A DNA stretch of 64,000 nucleotides. Origin: Abyssisolibacter fermentans (lineage in GTDB: Bacteria; Bacillota; Clostridia; Tissierellales; MCWD3). Below are positions 26,202 to 35,353 of this stretch, one piece after another. Below the pieces are notes generated by a model that worked only from the letters and a program-made list of their open reading frames with translations, did not search any database and was not told the DNA's origin. Each line of letters starts with the position of its first letter. Position 1 is the stretch's first letter. The stretch lies in contig NZ_LOHE01000067.1 of the NCBI RefSeq assembly GCF_001559865.1, forward strand, positions 1 through 64,000. Direction: 5' to 3'. Both the position numbers and the translations under genes were made by a program.

Positions 26202-28178
26202 TCAGCTCTCTTTTACTAATCCTTTTCTGTATGCTACTAATAGCATTTCTAAATATTTAATTTGTTCTTTTATTTCTTTTCCTATATCAGTATTTGCAAC
26301 ATATTTTCTATTTACTTTTTCTAGTACTCTTAAAGTAGATACTATATCTTTTTCTTCATTTATAGCCTTATCTGTTGATTCAAAAGGTTCATGAGAAGCT
26401 AACCTTAATCCATATGAATTATAAATTAGTGTATATCCTGCTATGCCTGTCATTTGCTGATAAGCTTTTGAAAATCCTCCATCTATAACTAATAATTTGC
26501 CATTAGCTTTTATTGGACTTTCTCCTTGTTTAGTTTTTACTGGCACATGTCCGTTTATTATATGTGACGAATTTACATCTAAATCAAATTCCTTTAATAT
26601 ATTTCTACATATATTCTCATTGTCTCTTAAATGGAAATATGGATTTTTAATTTCAACATGAGTAGCTTTATCATCAATAAAATATCTCTCAAAGGTAGTC
26701 ATTTGATCCTTCCCAAACAGTGGAGAACTATCTCCACACCATAAATACCACATTATATCAGTTCCATATTGGTCTTCATCTATATTCTCTTTATCAAAAT
26801 AAGCTTTTCTAATCAATACATCCCAAACATCCAATAATTGTTTTCCGCTATAAAAATTTTTTCCAACTTTAACTTTCTTAAATTCATTTTTTCCATTTAA
26901 TGGTATACATCCATGATACAAAAGATTTGAATTGATTTTTAGATACATGCTGCCATGTGAATATAAAAATTTTATATGTTTGTGTAATTTTTCACTATTT
27001 AGAAAATATGATTTTAATCTATCCATAAGTTGTTCTTCTTCTAATGTTAACTTATATGGGTTTTTAGGATCTACTGTTGGAAAACTAATGTCATTTAACT
27101 TGTATTCTTTATCTTTTATTGTTATTGTTCCTTTTTCATAATTAATCCTATGCAAAAGCCTTCTATTTTCCATATTATATTGAGGACTCTTCATTATAAT
27201 TTGTCCTTCTAGTTTAAACTGTATAATTGCTATAGCTTTATGCATTGCAGCTATTATTTTTAGGTCTCTTTCACCATAATGCATTTCTATTGGAAATTTA
27301 GTTTTGAATTTATCACAAGAATCATCCTTATAAAAATGCATTGCAAAGGTTGCAAGTGGTAAAAGATTTATTCCATATCCTTCTTCTATAGTAGCAAGAT
27401 TAGCATATCTTGTAGATATTCTTATAACATTAGCTATACATGCTTTTGATCCACTAGCAGCACCCATCCATAATATATCATGGTTCCCCCATTGGATATC
27501 TACACAGTGGTGATTACATAATTCATCTAATATAAAATGTGCTCCTGGTCCTCTGTCATATATGTCTCCTAAAATATGTAATCTGTCAATTGCAAGTCTC
27601 TGTACAAGTTTACATATTGCTATAATAAATTCATCTGCACTATCTATATCAATAATAGTCTTTATTATTTCATTAAAATAATTGTGTTTATTTAACCTGT
27701 TTTTGTCTTCATGTAATAATTCTTCTATTATATAAGCAAATTGTTTAGGTAAAGCTTTTCTGACTTTGGAGCGAGAATATTTTGAAGATACTATTCTACA
27801 AAGTTGTATTAATCTATACAGTGTTATGCTATACCATGATTTTATGTCTTTTTCTGTTTTTTTTACAACCTCAAGCTTTTGTTCAGGATAGTATAATAAC
27901 GTTGCTAAAGATTTTTTTTGCTCTTTTGTTAAAACATGTTCAAATATATCATCAATCTTGAGCTTTAACACTCCAGATGCATTCCTTAAAACATGAGAAA
28001 AAGCTTCATATTCTCCATGTAAATCTGTAATAAAATGTTCAGTTCCTTTTGGTAGATTTAATATAGCTTGCAGATTTATTATCTCTGCACTTACATCTCC
28101 TATTGTTGGGTATTGGTTTGATAATAATCGTAAATAATCCATATTCTGTTCTAATTCGTCGATAGTTATATTTTTCAT
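26202..28178 (-). CDS. fbp: fructose-1,6-bisphosphatase, class III
   Basis: About 658 aa, gluconeogenic phosphatase of the Firmicute-specific calcineurin-like type. Metallophosphoesterase motifs: [37 protein letters not shown] and, late, IINGHVPVK with a GGFSKAYQ. Length is typical (640-670). The GAGGGGG site is only one base before ATG 28184 and seven before ATG 28178, so the latter is the likelier start. Stands alone on the minus strand. Confidence 0.96.
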   Translation of the reverse strand: MKNITIDELEQNMDYLRLLSNQYPTIGDVSAEIINLQAILNLPKGTEHFITDLHGEYEAFSHVLRNASGVLKLKIDDIFEHVLTKEQKKSLATLLYYPEQKLEVVKKTEKDIKSWYSITLYRLIQLCRIVSSKYSRSKVRKALPKQFAYIIEELLHEDKNRLNKHNYFNEIIKTIIDIDSADEFIIAICKLVQRLAIDRLHILGDIYDRGPGAHFILDELCNHHCVDIQWGNHDILWMGAASGSKACIANVIRISTRYANLATIEEGYGINLLPLATFAMHFYKDDSCDKFKTKFPIEMHYGERDLKIIAAMHKAIAIIQFKLEGQIIMKSPQYNMENRRLLHRINYEKGTITIKDKEYKLNDISFPTVDPKNPYKLTLEEEQLMDRLKSYFLNSEKLHKHIKFLYSHGSMYLKINSNLLYHGCIPLNGKNEFKKVKVGKNFYSGKQLLDVWDVLIRKAYFDKENIDEDQYGTDIMWYLWCGDSSPLFGKDQMTTFERYFIDDKATHVEIKNPYFHLRDNENICRNILKEFDLDVNSSHIINGHVPVKTKQGESPIKANGKLLVIDGGFSKAYQQMTGIAGYTLIYNSYGLRLASHEPFESTDKAINEEKDIVSTLRVLEKVNRKYVANTDIGKEIKEQIKYLEMLLVAYRKGLVKES

Positions 28179-28353
28179 ATCCATTCCCCCTCATCATCCT
28201 AATATTAACATTTCCTTGTTCCATTATCAATATATTATTTTTGTAATTTATGGTTGCTTATTTTTTAATATAAGGATTATGTTTTATTTGTAAAATTATT
28301 GACAATAAATATGCATAATGCTTTCAAATTGCATTATGCATATCCTCTACACT

Positions 28354-28776
28354 TTAACTTTTTATTTTAGGCATAGTAATTTTTAAAACACCATTTTCAA
28401 AAAATGCATTTATTCTACGATTGTCAATGTCTTCTAGTTTGAACGACCTTTTGAAATGGCCAATTCTGCTTTTTCTTGTTGTGTAACCGTTTTTTTCAAC
28501 ATTTAAATCATCTCTTTTTTGTCCCTTTACTACAAGATATCCACTGTTTATCTGTATATCTATTTGTTCTTTCTTAAAACCATGTAATTTCAATTCTATG
28601 ATATAATTTTCCTTTGTTTCTTCTATATTTGTATTTATATTATCAATAAACTTATTATTAAAAAAATTATTAAATAATTTATTAATAATAATATCAGGCT
28701 GTTCAAAAAAATATTTATCCATATGTTCTTTCATACTATTGTCTCTTTGTTTATTATATGGTATTAATTTACCCAT
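28354..28776 (-). CDS. hsp20: Hsp20/alpha-crystallin family small heat-shock protein
   Basis: 140 aa. Alpha-crystallin domain from about 48: ENYIIELKLHGFKKEQIDIQINSGYLVVKGQKRDD, then SRIGHFKRSFKLEDIDN and FENGVLKITMPK. A chaperone that holds unfolded proteins. ATG follows AGGAGGCAAATA. No CIRCE or CtsR site was seen upstream. Confidence 0.93.
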   Translation of the reverse strand: MGKLIPYNKQRDNSMKEHMDKYFFEQPDIIINKLFNNFFNNKFIDNINTNIEETKENYIIELKLHGFKKEQIDIQINSGYLVVKGQKRDDLNVEKNGYTTRKSRIGHFKRSFKLEDIDNRRINAFFENGVLKITMPKIKS

Positions 28777-28983
28777 TATTTGCCTCCTAATTTATTTACA
28801 ACTAATCATAATTTAATCTATGTACCATAATATTGATTATAGTAAATATTATGCATGTGGTAATATTTATGTGTTTTTGGTATAGACTAAATTTATTTAT
28901 AGGTATATAATGTATATAGATACAATATAAACTTATATTTGGTTTGGAATAAGCACTAAATTCATAATTAGAAGGGAGGAATT

Positions 28984-29016
28984 ATTAGAAAACTAACACC
29001 ATAAAAAGTTTTCTAA
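28984..29016 (+). promoter_or_regulatory. hairpin between ribosome site and start of the antiporter
   Basis: TTAGAAAACT / AGTTTTCTAA form a perfect 10-bp stem with a 13-base loop. GGGAGG ends four bases before it and the ATG starts eleven bases after it, so the site reaches the start codon only if the stem folds. Confidence 0.45.
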
Positions 29017-29027
29017 ACAATTATAAT

Positions 29028-30236
29028 ATGAATACTTTGCTAGTATTGAGTATTTCTCTACTTTGCGGATTATTAACGGCAAAGTTATTAAACAGATTCA
29101 AACTTCCCTCTGTAACGGGATATTTAATCGCTGGACTATTTCTTGGGCCATCTATATTTAATATTATACCTGCTGAGATTTGCACAGATATTGAATACAT
29201 AAGCGAATTTGCACTGGGTATCATTGCTTTTAATATAGGTGGCAGTTTTGAACTTAGTTATGTAAAAAAACTTGGCAAAAGCATTATTATATTGACATTA
29301 ATACAAGCGTTAGGTACAGCCATTATAGTATTCTTAGTAATAAATTTTATAACACATGATTTAGTTTTTAGTCTTTTAATTGGAGCAATTTCATCTGCTA
29401 CAGCTCCAGCTGCAACACTTCTAGTCATTAAAGAATTTAAAGCAAAAGGTCCTTTAACTGATACACTCCTTGCAGTAGTTGCTTTGGACGATATGGTTTG
29501 TCTTTTCATCTTTAGTATTTCAACAGCAATTGCAAAAGTAATAACAGCAAATACATTTAATATAAAAGAAGCTTTTTTCACACCTTTATTAGAAATATGT
29601 TCTTCAATAATTTTAGGCATATTTATAGGTTTTCTAATACTTAGTATAATTAAACATACCAAACATGCTAATGATTCATTAGTGATAGTATTAGGAACTA
29701 TATTGTTAGGTTGTGGAGTTGCTAAGCATTTGCATCTTTCACCTTTGTTGACATGTATGTGCTCTGGTGTATTTATTGCAAATCTATATAGTGAAAAGAA
29801 AAAACTATATAGACAAGTTGAATTCGTTACACCACCTATTTATATATTGTTTTTTACATTTGCTGGTATCGGATTAGATATAAGCGTTCTTTCTAAATTA
29901 GGAATTTTAGGCTTAGCTTATATTTTATCAAGAACATTAGGTAAAATTATTGGTTCTTACATAGGTAGTTTGATTTCTAAGTCACCAAAAGTAGTAAAAA
30001 AATACATTGGATTTGGACTACTACCTCAAGCAGGAGTAGCTATTGGCCTTGCTATGATTGTAATGTTAGAATTCCCTGAATTCGGTAAAGAACTTTCTAA
30101 TATAGTAATGGGTGCTGTATTGATATATGAAATTATTGGACCTATTTTAACCAGAATTATATTATATAAAGCTAAGGAAATTGACCCAAATAAAAAATCT
30201 ATTAACAAAACTAAAACCATATCTATGAACCATTAA
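29028..30236 (+). CDS. cation:proton antiporter, CPA2/KefB-type
   Basis: 402 aa, about 12 membrane segments. Family marks: LPSVTGYLIAGLFLGPSIFN at the start, IGAISSATAPAATLLVIKEFKAKGPLTDTLLAVVALDD (the ATAPAA and DD motif of the ion-binding core), and GFGLLPQAGVAIGLAM. There is no TrkA-N/RCK domain, so a Na+/H+ or K+/H+ exchanger without that gate. ATG 29028 is right for the family N-terminus but has no adjacent ribosome site (see the hairpin). A weak hairpin at 30259-30297 may terminate it. Confidence 0.9.
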   Translation: MNTLLVLSISLLCGLLTAKLLNRFKLPSVTGYLIAGLFLGPSIFNIIPAEICTDIEYISEFALGIIAFNIGGSFELSYVKKLGKSIIILTLIQALGTAIIVFLVINFITHDLVFSLLIGAISSATAPAATLLVIKEFKAKGPLTDTLLAVVALDDMVCLFIFSISTAIAKVITANTFNIKEAFFTPLLEICSSIILGIFIGFLILSIIKHTKHANDSLVIVLGTILLGCGVAKHLHLSPLLTCMCSGVFIANLYSEKKKLYRQVEFVTPPIYILFFTFAGIGLDISVLSKLGILGLAYILSRTLGKIIGSYIGSLISKSPKVVKKYIGFGLLPQAGVAIGLAMIVMLEFPEFGKELSNIVMGAVLIYEIIGPILTRIILYKAKEIDPNKKSINKTKTISMNH

Positions 30237-30512
30237 CAAATCTTAATAATTAATAAGAGCAAAACCTTCTAAAAATTTAATTTATAAGAAAGTTTTGTGT
30301 TTCTTCTTAAGCTAATAATATAAGCAACTTACCTTAAATAAAATTTAGATTATTCACACAACTTTATTATTTAATTCATAATTTTATGAACTCTTAAAGC
30401 AAAACTGTAAAATTATACAATTTAAGAAGATTTATATTAAATTTTATCTAAACAATAAATATTAGATTAGTAAACATAATAAGCATTGTACCACATATTA
30501 TTAAAGTCAAAA

Positions 30513-30545
30513 AAACTGTCTATTAAACTAAATAGACAGTTTTTT
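30513..30545. terminator. bidirectional terminator
   Basis: AAAAACTGTCTATT-AAACTA-AATAGACAGTTTTTT between the convergent antiporter and PII-like genes. The rest of 30237-30582 is gene-free. Confidence 0.85.
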
Positions 30546-30582
30546 GCATTAAATAAATATCTACAATAGATGTATTAATTTC

Positions 30583-30954
30583 CTAATATGATAAAGAAAT
30601 ATCTTCATCAGATTCTTCTGCATTAAATCCTTCACATCTAACTACAGGAACAACAAACATAAATCCGACTCCTCTTTGTGTTATATCTCCAATCTTCTCA
30701 TTTAGTCTTTCTATAACATGATTAAGCTTTTCTTCACTTCTTATAACACTTATTATGGTCTTGTTGTATGGTTTTTTTCCTTCTAAAATCATTCTTATAC
30801 TTGTAAATAAAGTCATATGTACATTATGTTCTAACAGTACCTTTCCCATCCCCATACTATCCATTGTAGTAGCTCCTACACCACACTCATACAATACTTC
30901 ATGAATATCATCTAACATATAAATATCATTGAGTATTAGAAAAAGTGCATACAT
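30583..30954 (-). CDS. PII-like (GlnB-fold) small regulatory protein, copy 1
   Basis: 123 aa. Alternating beta-alpha-beta pattern of the ferredoxin-like PII/CutA fold: MYALFLILNDIYMLDDIHEVLYECGVGATTMDSMGMGKVLLE, then TIISVIRSEEKLNHVIERLNEKIGDI and GVGFMFVVPVVRCEG. The uridylylated Tyr T-loop of classical GlnB is absent. A paralogue lies at 50989-51339 with about 60% identity by eye. Function unknown; such proteins often sense nucleotides for a transporter. It converges on the antiporter gene. Confidence 0.7.
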   Translation of the reverse strand: MYALFLILNDIYMLDDIHEVLYECGVGATTMDSMGMGKVLLEHNVHMTLFTSIRMILEGKKPYNKTIISVIRSEEKLNHVIERLNEKIGDITQRGVGFMFVVPVVRCEGFNAEESDEDISLSY

Positions 30955-31281
30955 ATTATAAATTCTCTCCTCTCATCTGTATATAGACTTTACTTCTTAT
31001 ATATATATAATATCATGTTTTTACGTTTTATGGGAATATATTTTCTAAATAATTAAAAGAATCAAAATATTTAACTTAATAGAAAATTTTAATTTTTACA
31101 TAATAATTTCCAAAAACTAAACACAATACTCTAACAACTCCTGAATGTATATTGGTCAAGTATCTATGTTATGATCCTAACACACAAAATCAGCTAAACG
31201 TATTCATTATATTTAAAGGTTACAAACAAAATTATTACTATAACAATTTTTATATATCTAGTTTATACTAATCCAGATTAT
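30955..31281. other. gene-free AT-rich interval
   Basis: Holds the PII-like ribosome site (GAGGAGAG) and, at 31269-31284, half of a MITE-type end (ATCCAGATTATTCAAC) that overlaps the stop codon of the next gene. Nothing else seen. Confidence 0.5.
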
Positions 31282-32139
31282 TCAACTATAATTTATCTCT
31301 TTAAAATAATCTAAAATACTAAGTAAGTTCTTTATGTAATCTTTACTTAGAGGATTTATTTTATAAGTTATACCTCCTATTTCTCTTGCTAATACCTGAA
31401 CTTGAGAACTATCTGTTTCTGATTGATATAATACTGCTTTAATATTTTTAAATCTAGCTTCATTAATTACTTTTTGTAATTTTAACCCATCGCATTGAGC
31501 TTGTATAACAATCATTTCTAACCCGTAATCATCAGCAAAATAAGCTAAAGATGGATGATACATTATAAAGTATTTATTGCCTTTTTTTCCAAGTTCTTTT
31601 TTAAATCTATTATTTACTCCTTCTAATCTCTTTTTATATTCATTAGCATTTTTAATATAATAATCTTTATTTTTTTTATCTATATTTCCAAGTTGTTCAG
31701 CTATCTCATCTACCATACTTATAACACGTATTGGAGACATCCATATGTATGGATCAATACTGTCTTGCTTTAAATATATAAGTTCATGGTTTTCTTTAAC
31801 TATATCCACAAGATTGATGATATTCATATTTTTACTGATTTTTTTTAACTTTGGAATAATATTATCTTCTAATGGTATTCCAATACTTAAATACAAATTT
31901 ACTTTACTAAATTTCTCTATATCTTTTGCTGAAGGCTCATAATTAGCTAGGCTATAACCTGATGGAATCAATGTTACAATATCTACCTTATCCTTAGCAA
32001 TTTCTTTAATAAATGTTTCCTCAGGTATAATAGAAACACCTATGGTAATTTTATTATTATGCCTTTTTACTATTACTGTTATGAATAATGTTACAATGAT
32101 TAAAACAATTAAAATAATTATCAATAATCTTTTCTTCAC
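31282..32139 (-). CDS. ZnuA/TroA-family metal-binding protein homologue with lost ligands
   Basis: 285 aa, cluster A-I solute-binding fold: two lobes joined by a long helix. N-terminal hydrophobic segment (5-24) without a lipobox Cys, so a membrane-anchored protein. The usual metal ligands are mostly gone: DPHxYEP is SLANYEP (63-69), DPHIWxDP is DPYIWMSP (129-136), the fourth acidic ligand region is NPLSKDY; only His195 (MYHPSLAYF) stays. No permease or ATPase gene is near. GTG start after AAAGGGTGAAAAA. It may bind another ligand or act as a sensor; likely not a classic Zn/Mn importer. Confidence 0.8.
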   Translation of the reverse strand: MKKRLLIIILIVLIIVTLFITVIVKRHNNKITIGVSIIPEETFIKEIAKDKVDIVTLIPSGYSLANYEPSAKDIEKFSKVNLYLSIGIPLEDNIIPKLKKISKNMNIINLVDIVKENHELIYLKQDSIDPYIWMSPIRVISMVDEIAEQLGNIDKKNKDYYIKNANEYKKRLEGVNNRFKKELGKKGNKYFIMYHPSLAYFADDYGLEMIVIQAQCDGLKLQKVINEARFKNIKAVLYQSETDSSQVQVLAREIGGITYKINPLSKDYIKNLLSILDYFKEINYS

Positions 32140-32220
32140 TTTTTCACCCTTTAATAAATAAAAATTTTGACATCGAATCTATCTTGATTATTGACAATTA
32201 TTTTACTATAAATACATCAA

Positions 32221-32251
32221 ATCCCAGAGAGTTAATTTACCCTCTGGGATT
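32221..32251. terminator. hairpin after the carboxyltransferase gene
   Basis: ATCCCAGAGAG-loop-CTCTGGGAT directly downstream of the minus-strand gene; the U-tract is better on the plus strand (TGCTTTTT). Confidence 0.6.
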
Positions 32252-32256
32252 GCTTT

Positions 32257-33654
32257 TTAGACTGGATATGTCTTTTGTTCTGTATCTACACAGCTACTAT
32301 CAATCATATATTTTTGTGCTTGCCTGTATTTGAAATATTCAACTGATACTTGAGGGAATAATGCATCAGATAAAACATCTTCTTCTTGTTCCAAATATTC
32401 TTTTACTCTGTTTCTAATACCTTCTAGTTGCGGTTTTATTAAATCTGCTGGTCTACAATCTATTACTTCTTCATCACCTATTATTTTCTTTTTGATTTTA
32501 TCTGAAATCTTAGTAGTAGGTCTTCCATATTCTCCTCTAACATAAGCCTTGATTTCCTTTGGAATCATTTTATATCTTTCACCTAATATTACATTGAATA
32601 CTGCTTGAGTTCCAACCATTTGACTCATAGGTGTTACTAATGGTGGATATCCTAAATCTTCTCTAACTCTTGGAACTTCTTTTAAAACTTCTTCAAATTT
32701 ATCCATTGCACCTTGCTGTACTAGCTGTGAAATTAAATTTGATAACATACCACCTGGAACTTGATAAATCAAAGTATTAACATCAACTCCCAATAATTTA
32801 GGATTAAGTTGACCATTTTTTAAATACTTTTCTCTAATAGGTTTAAAATGATCTGCTATTTCATTTAAATATTTTAAGTCTAGTCCCGTGTCATATTGAC
32901 TACCCTGAAGTGCTGCTACTAATGGCTCTGTCGGTGGTTGTGAAGTTCCAAGTGCAAATGGAGATATGGCTGTGTCAACAACATCAACACCTGCTTCTAT
33001 AGCTTTAAGATAAGTCATAGAAGCCATACCACTTGTATAATGAGTATGCAATTGAATAGGAATTAATATGAATTCCTTAAGTCTTGAAATAAGTTCATAC
33101 GCATAATATGGGGTTAATATTCCTGCCATATCTTTTATACATATAGAATCCGCTCCTAATTCTTCCATTGACTTTGCTAGTTTTAGATAATATTCGGTAT
33201 TATGAACTGGACTAATTGTATAAGAAATTGCTGCTTGTGCGTGACCACCTTCTTTTTTTGTAGTCAACAAAGCTTTCTCTATGTTACGTATATCATTTAA
33301 TGCATCAAAGATTCTTATTATATCAATACCATTATATATGGCTTTTTTAACGAATTCTTCTACTACATCATCAGCATAATGCTTATATCCTAATAAATTT
33401 TGTCCTCTAAGAAGCATTTGAAGCTTTGTATTTTTTACTTTCTTTCTTATTGTTCTCAATCTTTCCCAAGGATCTTCTTGTAAAAATCTCAGAGAAGCAT
33501 CAAAAGTAGCTCCACCCCACATTTCTAAAGAATGATACCCTACTTCATCCATCTTTTCTAATATAGGACACATCTCATCAGTCGTCATTCTTGTTGCTAT
33601 TAATGATTGATGACCATCTCTTAATACAGTCTCTGTTATACCAACCTTCTTCAT
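32257..33654 (-). CDS. oadA: oxaloacetate decarboxylase alpha / transcarboxylase 5S-type carboxyltransferase subunit
   Basis: 465 aa, HMGL-like TIM barrel: ETVLRDGHQSLIATRM, EMWGGATFDASLRFLQEDPWERL, IKDMAGILTPY with the carboxylated-Lys/His metal site HTHYTSGMA, and GTSQPPTEPLV. It ends after the conserved carboxyltransferase domain; the biotinyl domain found in long OadA/PycB is missing, so it needs a separate BCCP. No other carboxylase subunit is in the neighbourhood. Direction (decarboxylase or transcarboxylase) not decided. Confidence 0.9.
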   Translation of the reverse strand: MKKVGITETVLRDGHQSLIATRMTTDEMCPILEKMDEVGYHSLEMWGGATFDASLRFLQEDPWERLRTIRKKVKNTKLQMLLRGQNLLGYKHYADDVVEEFVKKAIYNGIDIIRIFDALNDIRNIEKALLTTKKEGGHAQAAISYTISPVHNTEYYLKLAKSMEELGADSICIKDMAGILTPYYAYELISRLKEFILIPIQLHTHYTSGMASMTYLKAIEAGVDVVDTAISPFALGTSQPPTEPLVAALQGSQYDTGLDLKYLNEIADHFKPIREKYLKNGQLNPKLLGVDVNTLIYQVPGGMLSNLISQLVQQGAMDKFEEVLKEVPRVREDLGYPPLVTPMSQMVGTQAVFNVILGERYKMIPKEIKAYVRGEYGRPTTKISDKIKKKIIGDEEVIDCRPADLIKPQLEGIRNRVKEYLEQEEDVLSDALFPQVSVEYFKYRQAQKYMIDSSCVDTEQKTYPV

Positions 33655-33850
33655 AATATAGACCTCCTACCACATCAACTTTATATAATATAATTTGTGG
33701 AAAAATCTCTATTTTAGCCACCTTTATTTGACTTTATTCTATCACCGATTTTTAATTATGTACATATACAAATAAAGGTGTTATAATAAAATTACTTAAA
33801 TTAATAATTTGTTTTTATATATTTATTAAATAAATAAAGTGGAGGTTAAG

Positions 33851-34279
33851 ATGGATATTACAGACTCGAAAATTATTGAAATATTACAGAATGATGGTAG
33901 AATATCTATGAAAGATTTAGGTAAATTAGTTTCATTAAGCCCTCCAGCAGTTGCTGAGAGAGTTAAAAAACTAGAAGATGTAGGCATTATTGAAGGTTAT
34001 AGAGCTATTATAAATCCAGTTAAACTCAATAAAAACATAACAGCTTTTATATCTTTAAATATGAAGGAAGGCAGGTATGAACAATTCTTAGAATATGCAA
34101 AGAATAAAAAAAGCATAATAGAATGTCATCATGTAACTGGAGGAGATTGTCTCAACTTAAAAGTATTAGTTAAAGACATCCAAGAACTAGAACAACTTAT
34201 AGATGAAATAAAACTATCTGGTAATACACAAACTTCCATAATTTTATCTAGTCCAATTAATAATAAGATAATTATATAG
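33851..34279 (+). CDS. Lrp/AsnC family transcriptional regulator
   Basis: 142 aa. N-terminal helix-turn-helix (DSKIIEILQNDGRISMKDLGKLVSLSPPAVAERVKKLEDVGII) and a C-terminal RAM ligand/oligomer domain (ITAFISLNMKEG..., VTGGDCLNLKVLVKD). Amino-acid-responsive regulator. ATG 33851 is chosen because GGAGG is five bases upstream; an upstream GTG at 33839 overlaps that site. Divergent from the carboxyltransferase gene, which it may regulate. Confidence 0.93.
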   Translation: MDITDSKIIEILQNDGRISMKDLGKLVSLSPPAVAERVKKLEDVGIIEGYRAIINPVKLNKNITAFISLNMKEGRYEQFLEYAKNKKSIIECHHVTGGDCLNLKVLVKDIQELEQLIDEIKLSGNTQTSIILSSPINNKIII

Positions 34280-34327
34280 TATTCTTAAAATATTAAGAAT
34301 CATACTTTAGAATAGTATTAAAGAAAA

Positions 34328-34360
34328 AAAAGATATCTCAAAATAATTTTGAGGTATCTC
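34328..34360. terminator. bidirectional terminator between lrp and murI
   Basis: GATATCTCAAAAT-AAT-TTTGAGGTATCTC with A-runs and T-runs on its sides. Confidence 0.85.
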
Positions 34361-34362
34361 TT

Positions 34363-35142
34363 TTACATGTTATATAATTTTTTCGATAACTCTATCATAG
34401 ATAAATCTTTGCTTGAATTATAATATTCGATATATGAAGTTTCCAATATCTGGGTAGTTAACATTTGTTGTAATTCTAACAAATTTTTTAGATGTGTTGC
34501 TGTCCCTCTATTACCATCTATTATAGGTATATCATAATTTATTACCTCTTTTAAAATTTTTTTTAAAAACACAAAATGAGTACAACCTAATACTATTGCA
34601 CCTACTTCACTCATATCTATATTTTTTATATAATCTTTAACAATTGACTTTGTTATAGTACAATTAATATCACCTGATTCTACTAACTCTACTAATTTTG
34701 GTGCTGGTATTTTTAATACTCTTTCTAAAGCATTAAGCCTATTTAACAAACTTTTAAATTTGGTCTCTTTTAATGTAATCGGAGTTGCTAATACAACAAT
34801 ATTCTTTCCCTTTGCAATATTTAATGCAGGTTTAACAGCTGGCTCCATTCCTATAATAGGTATTGAATATCTATCTCTTAAAATTTTGACTGCTGCACTA
34901 GTCGCAGTATTACATGCAACAACAATCGCTTTAACTCCTTTAGACACTAAAAAATCACAAACCTTAATAGATAATTCTATAATCTCTTCTTTTCTTTTTA
35001 TACCATAAGGCGCATTTGCGGAATCACCATAATATATATATCTTTCATTAGGCATAAGTTTTACTATATCCCTTAAAACGCTTATTCCCCCCATACCCGA
35101 ATCAAATACACCAATAGCAGAGGTATTACATTCAATTTTCAA
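34363..35142 (-). CDS. murI: glutamate racemase
   Basis: 259 aa, makes D-glutamate for peptidoglycan. IGVFDSGMGGISVLRDI, the first catalytic Cys in VVACNTATSAA and the second in LGCTHFVFL. The ORF stays open to an ATG at 35295, but those 51 extra codons come from a repeat and resemble nothing. The TTG at 35142, nine bases after GCGGTGAA, gives the normal MurI N-terminus and length. Complements alr (0.2 kb) in D-amino-acid supply. Confidence 0.93.
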   Translation of the reverse strand: MKIECNTSAIGVFDSGMGGISVLRDIVKLMPNERYIYYGDSANAPYGIKRKEEIIELSIKVCDFLVSKGVKAIVVACNTATSAAVKILRDRYSIPIIGMEPAVKPALNIAKGKNIVVLATPITLKETKFKSLLNRLNALERVLKIPAPKLVELVESGDINCTITKSIVKDYIKNIDMSEVGAIVLGCTHFVFLKKILKEVINYDIPIIDGNRGTATHLKNLLELQQMLTTQILETSYIEYYNSSKDLSMIELSKKLYNM

Positions 35143-35227
35143 AAAAAATTCACCGCTTTCATTGCAAAATATAACAATTATTATTGAACTTAGGATAACG
35201 CATTTATTAGATTTTGTCAAACTTTTA

Positions 35228-35312
35228 TTATAACAGATATGCACACCGCCTGCTAAACATAATCCGTACCCGCCATCTATAGAGGTGGGGAACATCTTGA
35301 ACCTTGTTATAA
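35228..35312. repeat. 85-bp repeat with TTATAACA inverted ends
   Basis: Starts TTATAACA, ends CCTTGTTATAA, and shares GAGGTGGGGAACATCTTG with GAGGCGGGGGATATCTTG of a second copy at 59503-59582. It sits just upstream of murI and creates its false N-terminal ORF extension. Confidence 0.65.
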
Positions 35313-35315
35313 ATA

Positions 35316-35353
35316 TACCTAAAACCCATCGGATATAGATGGATTTTAGGTAT
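35316..35353 (-). terminator. terminator of the hydrogenase-sensor operon
   Basis: ATACCTAAAACCCATC-loop-GATGGATTTTAGGTAT abuts the stop codon of the phosphatase gene. Confidence 0.75.

Noticed and set aside
35143-35295. N-terminal extension of MurI
   Set aside because: These 51 codons come from a repeat also present at 59503-59582; the TTG at 35142 has a ribosome site and gives the normal protein.
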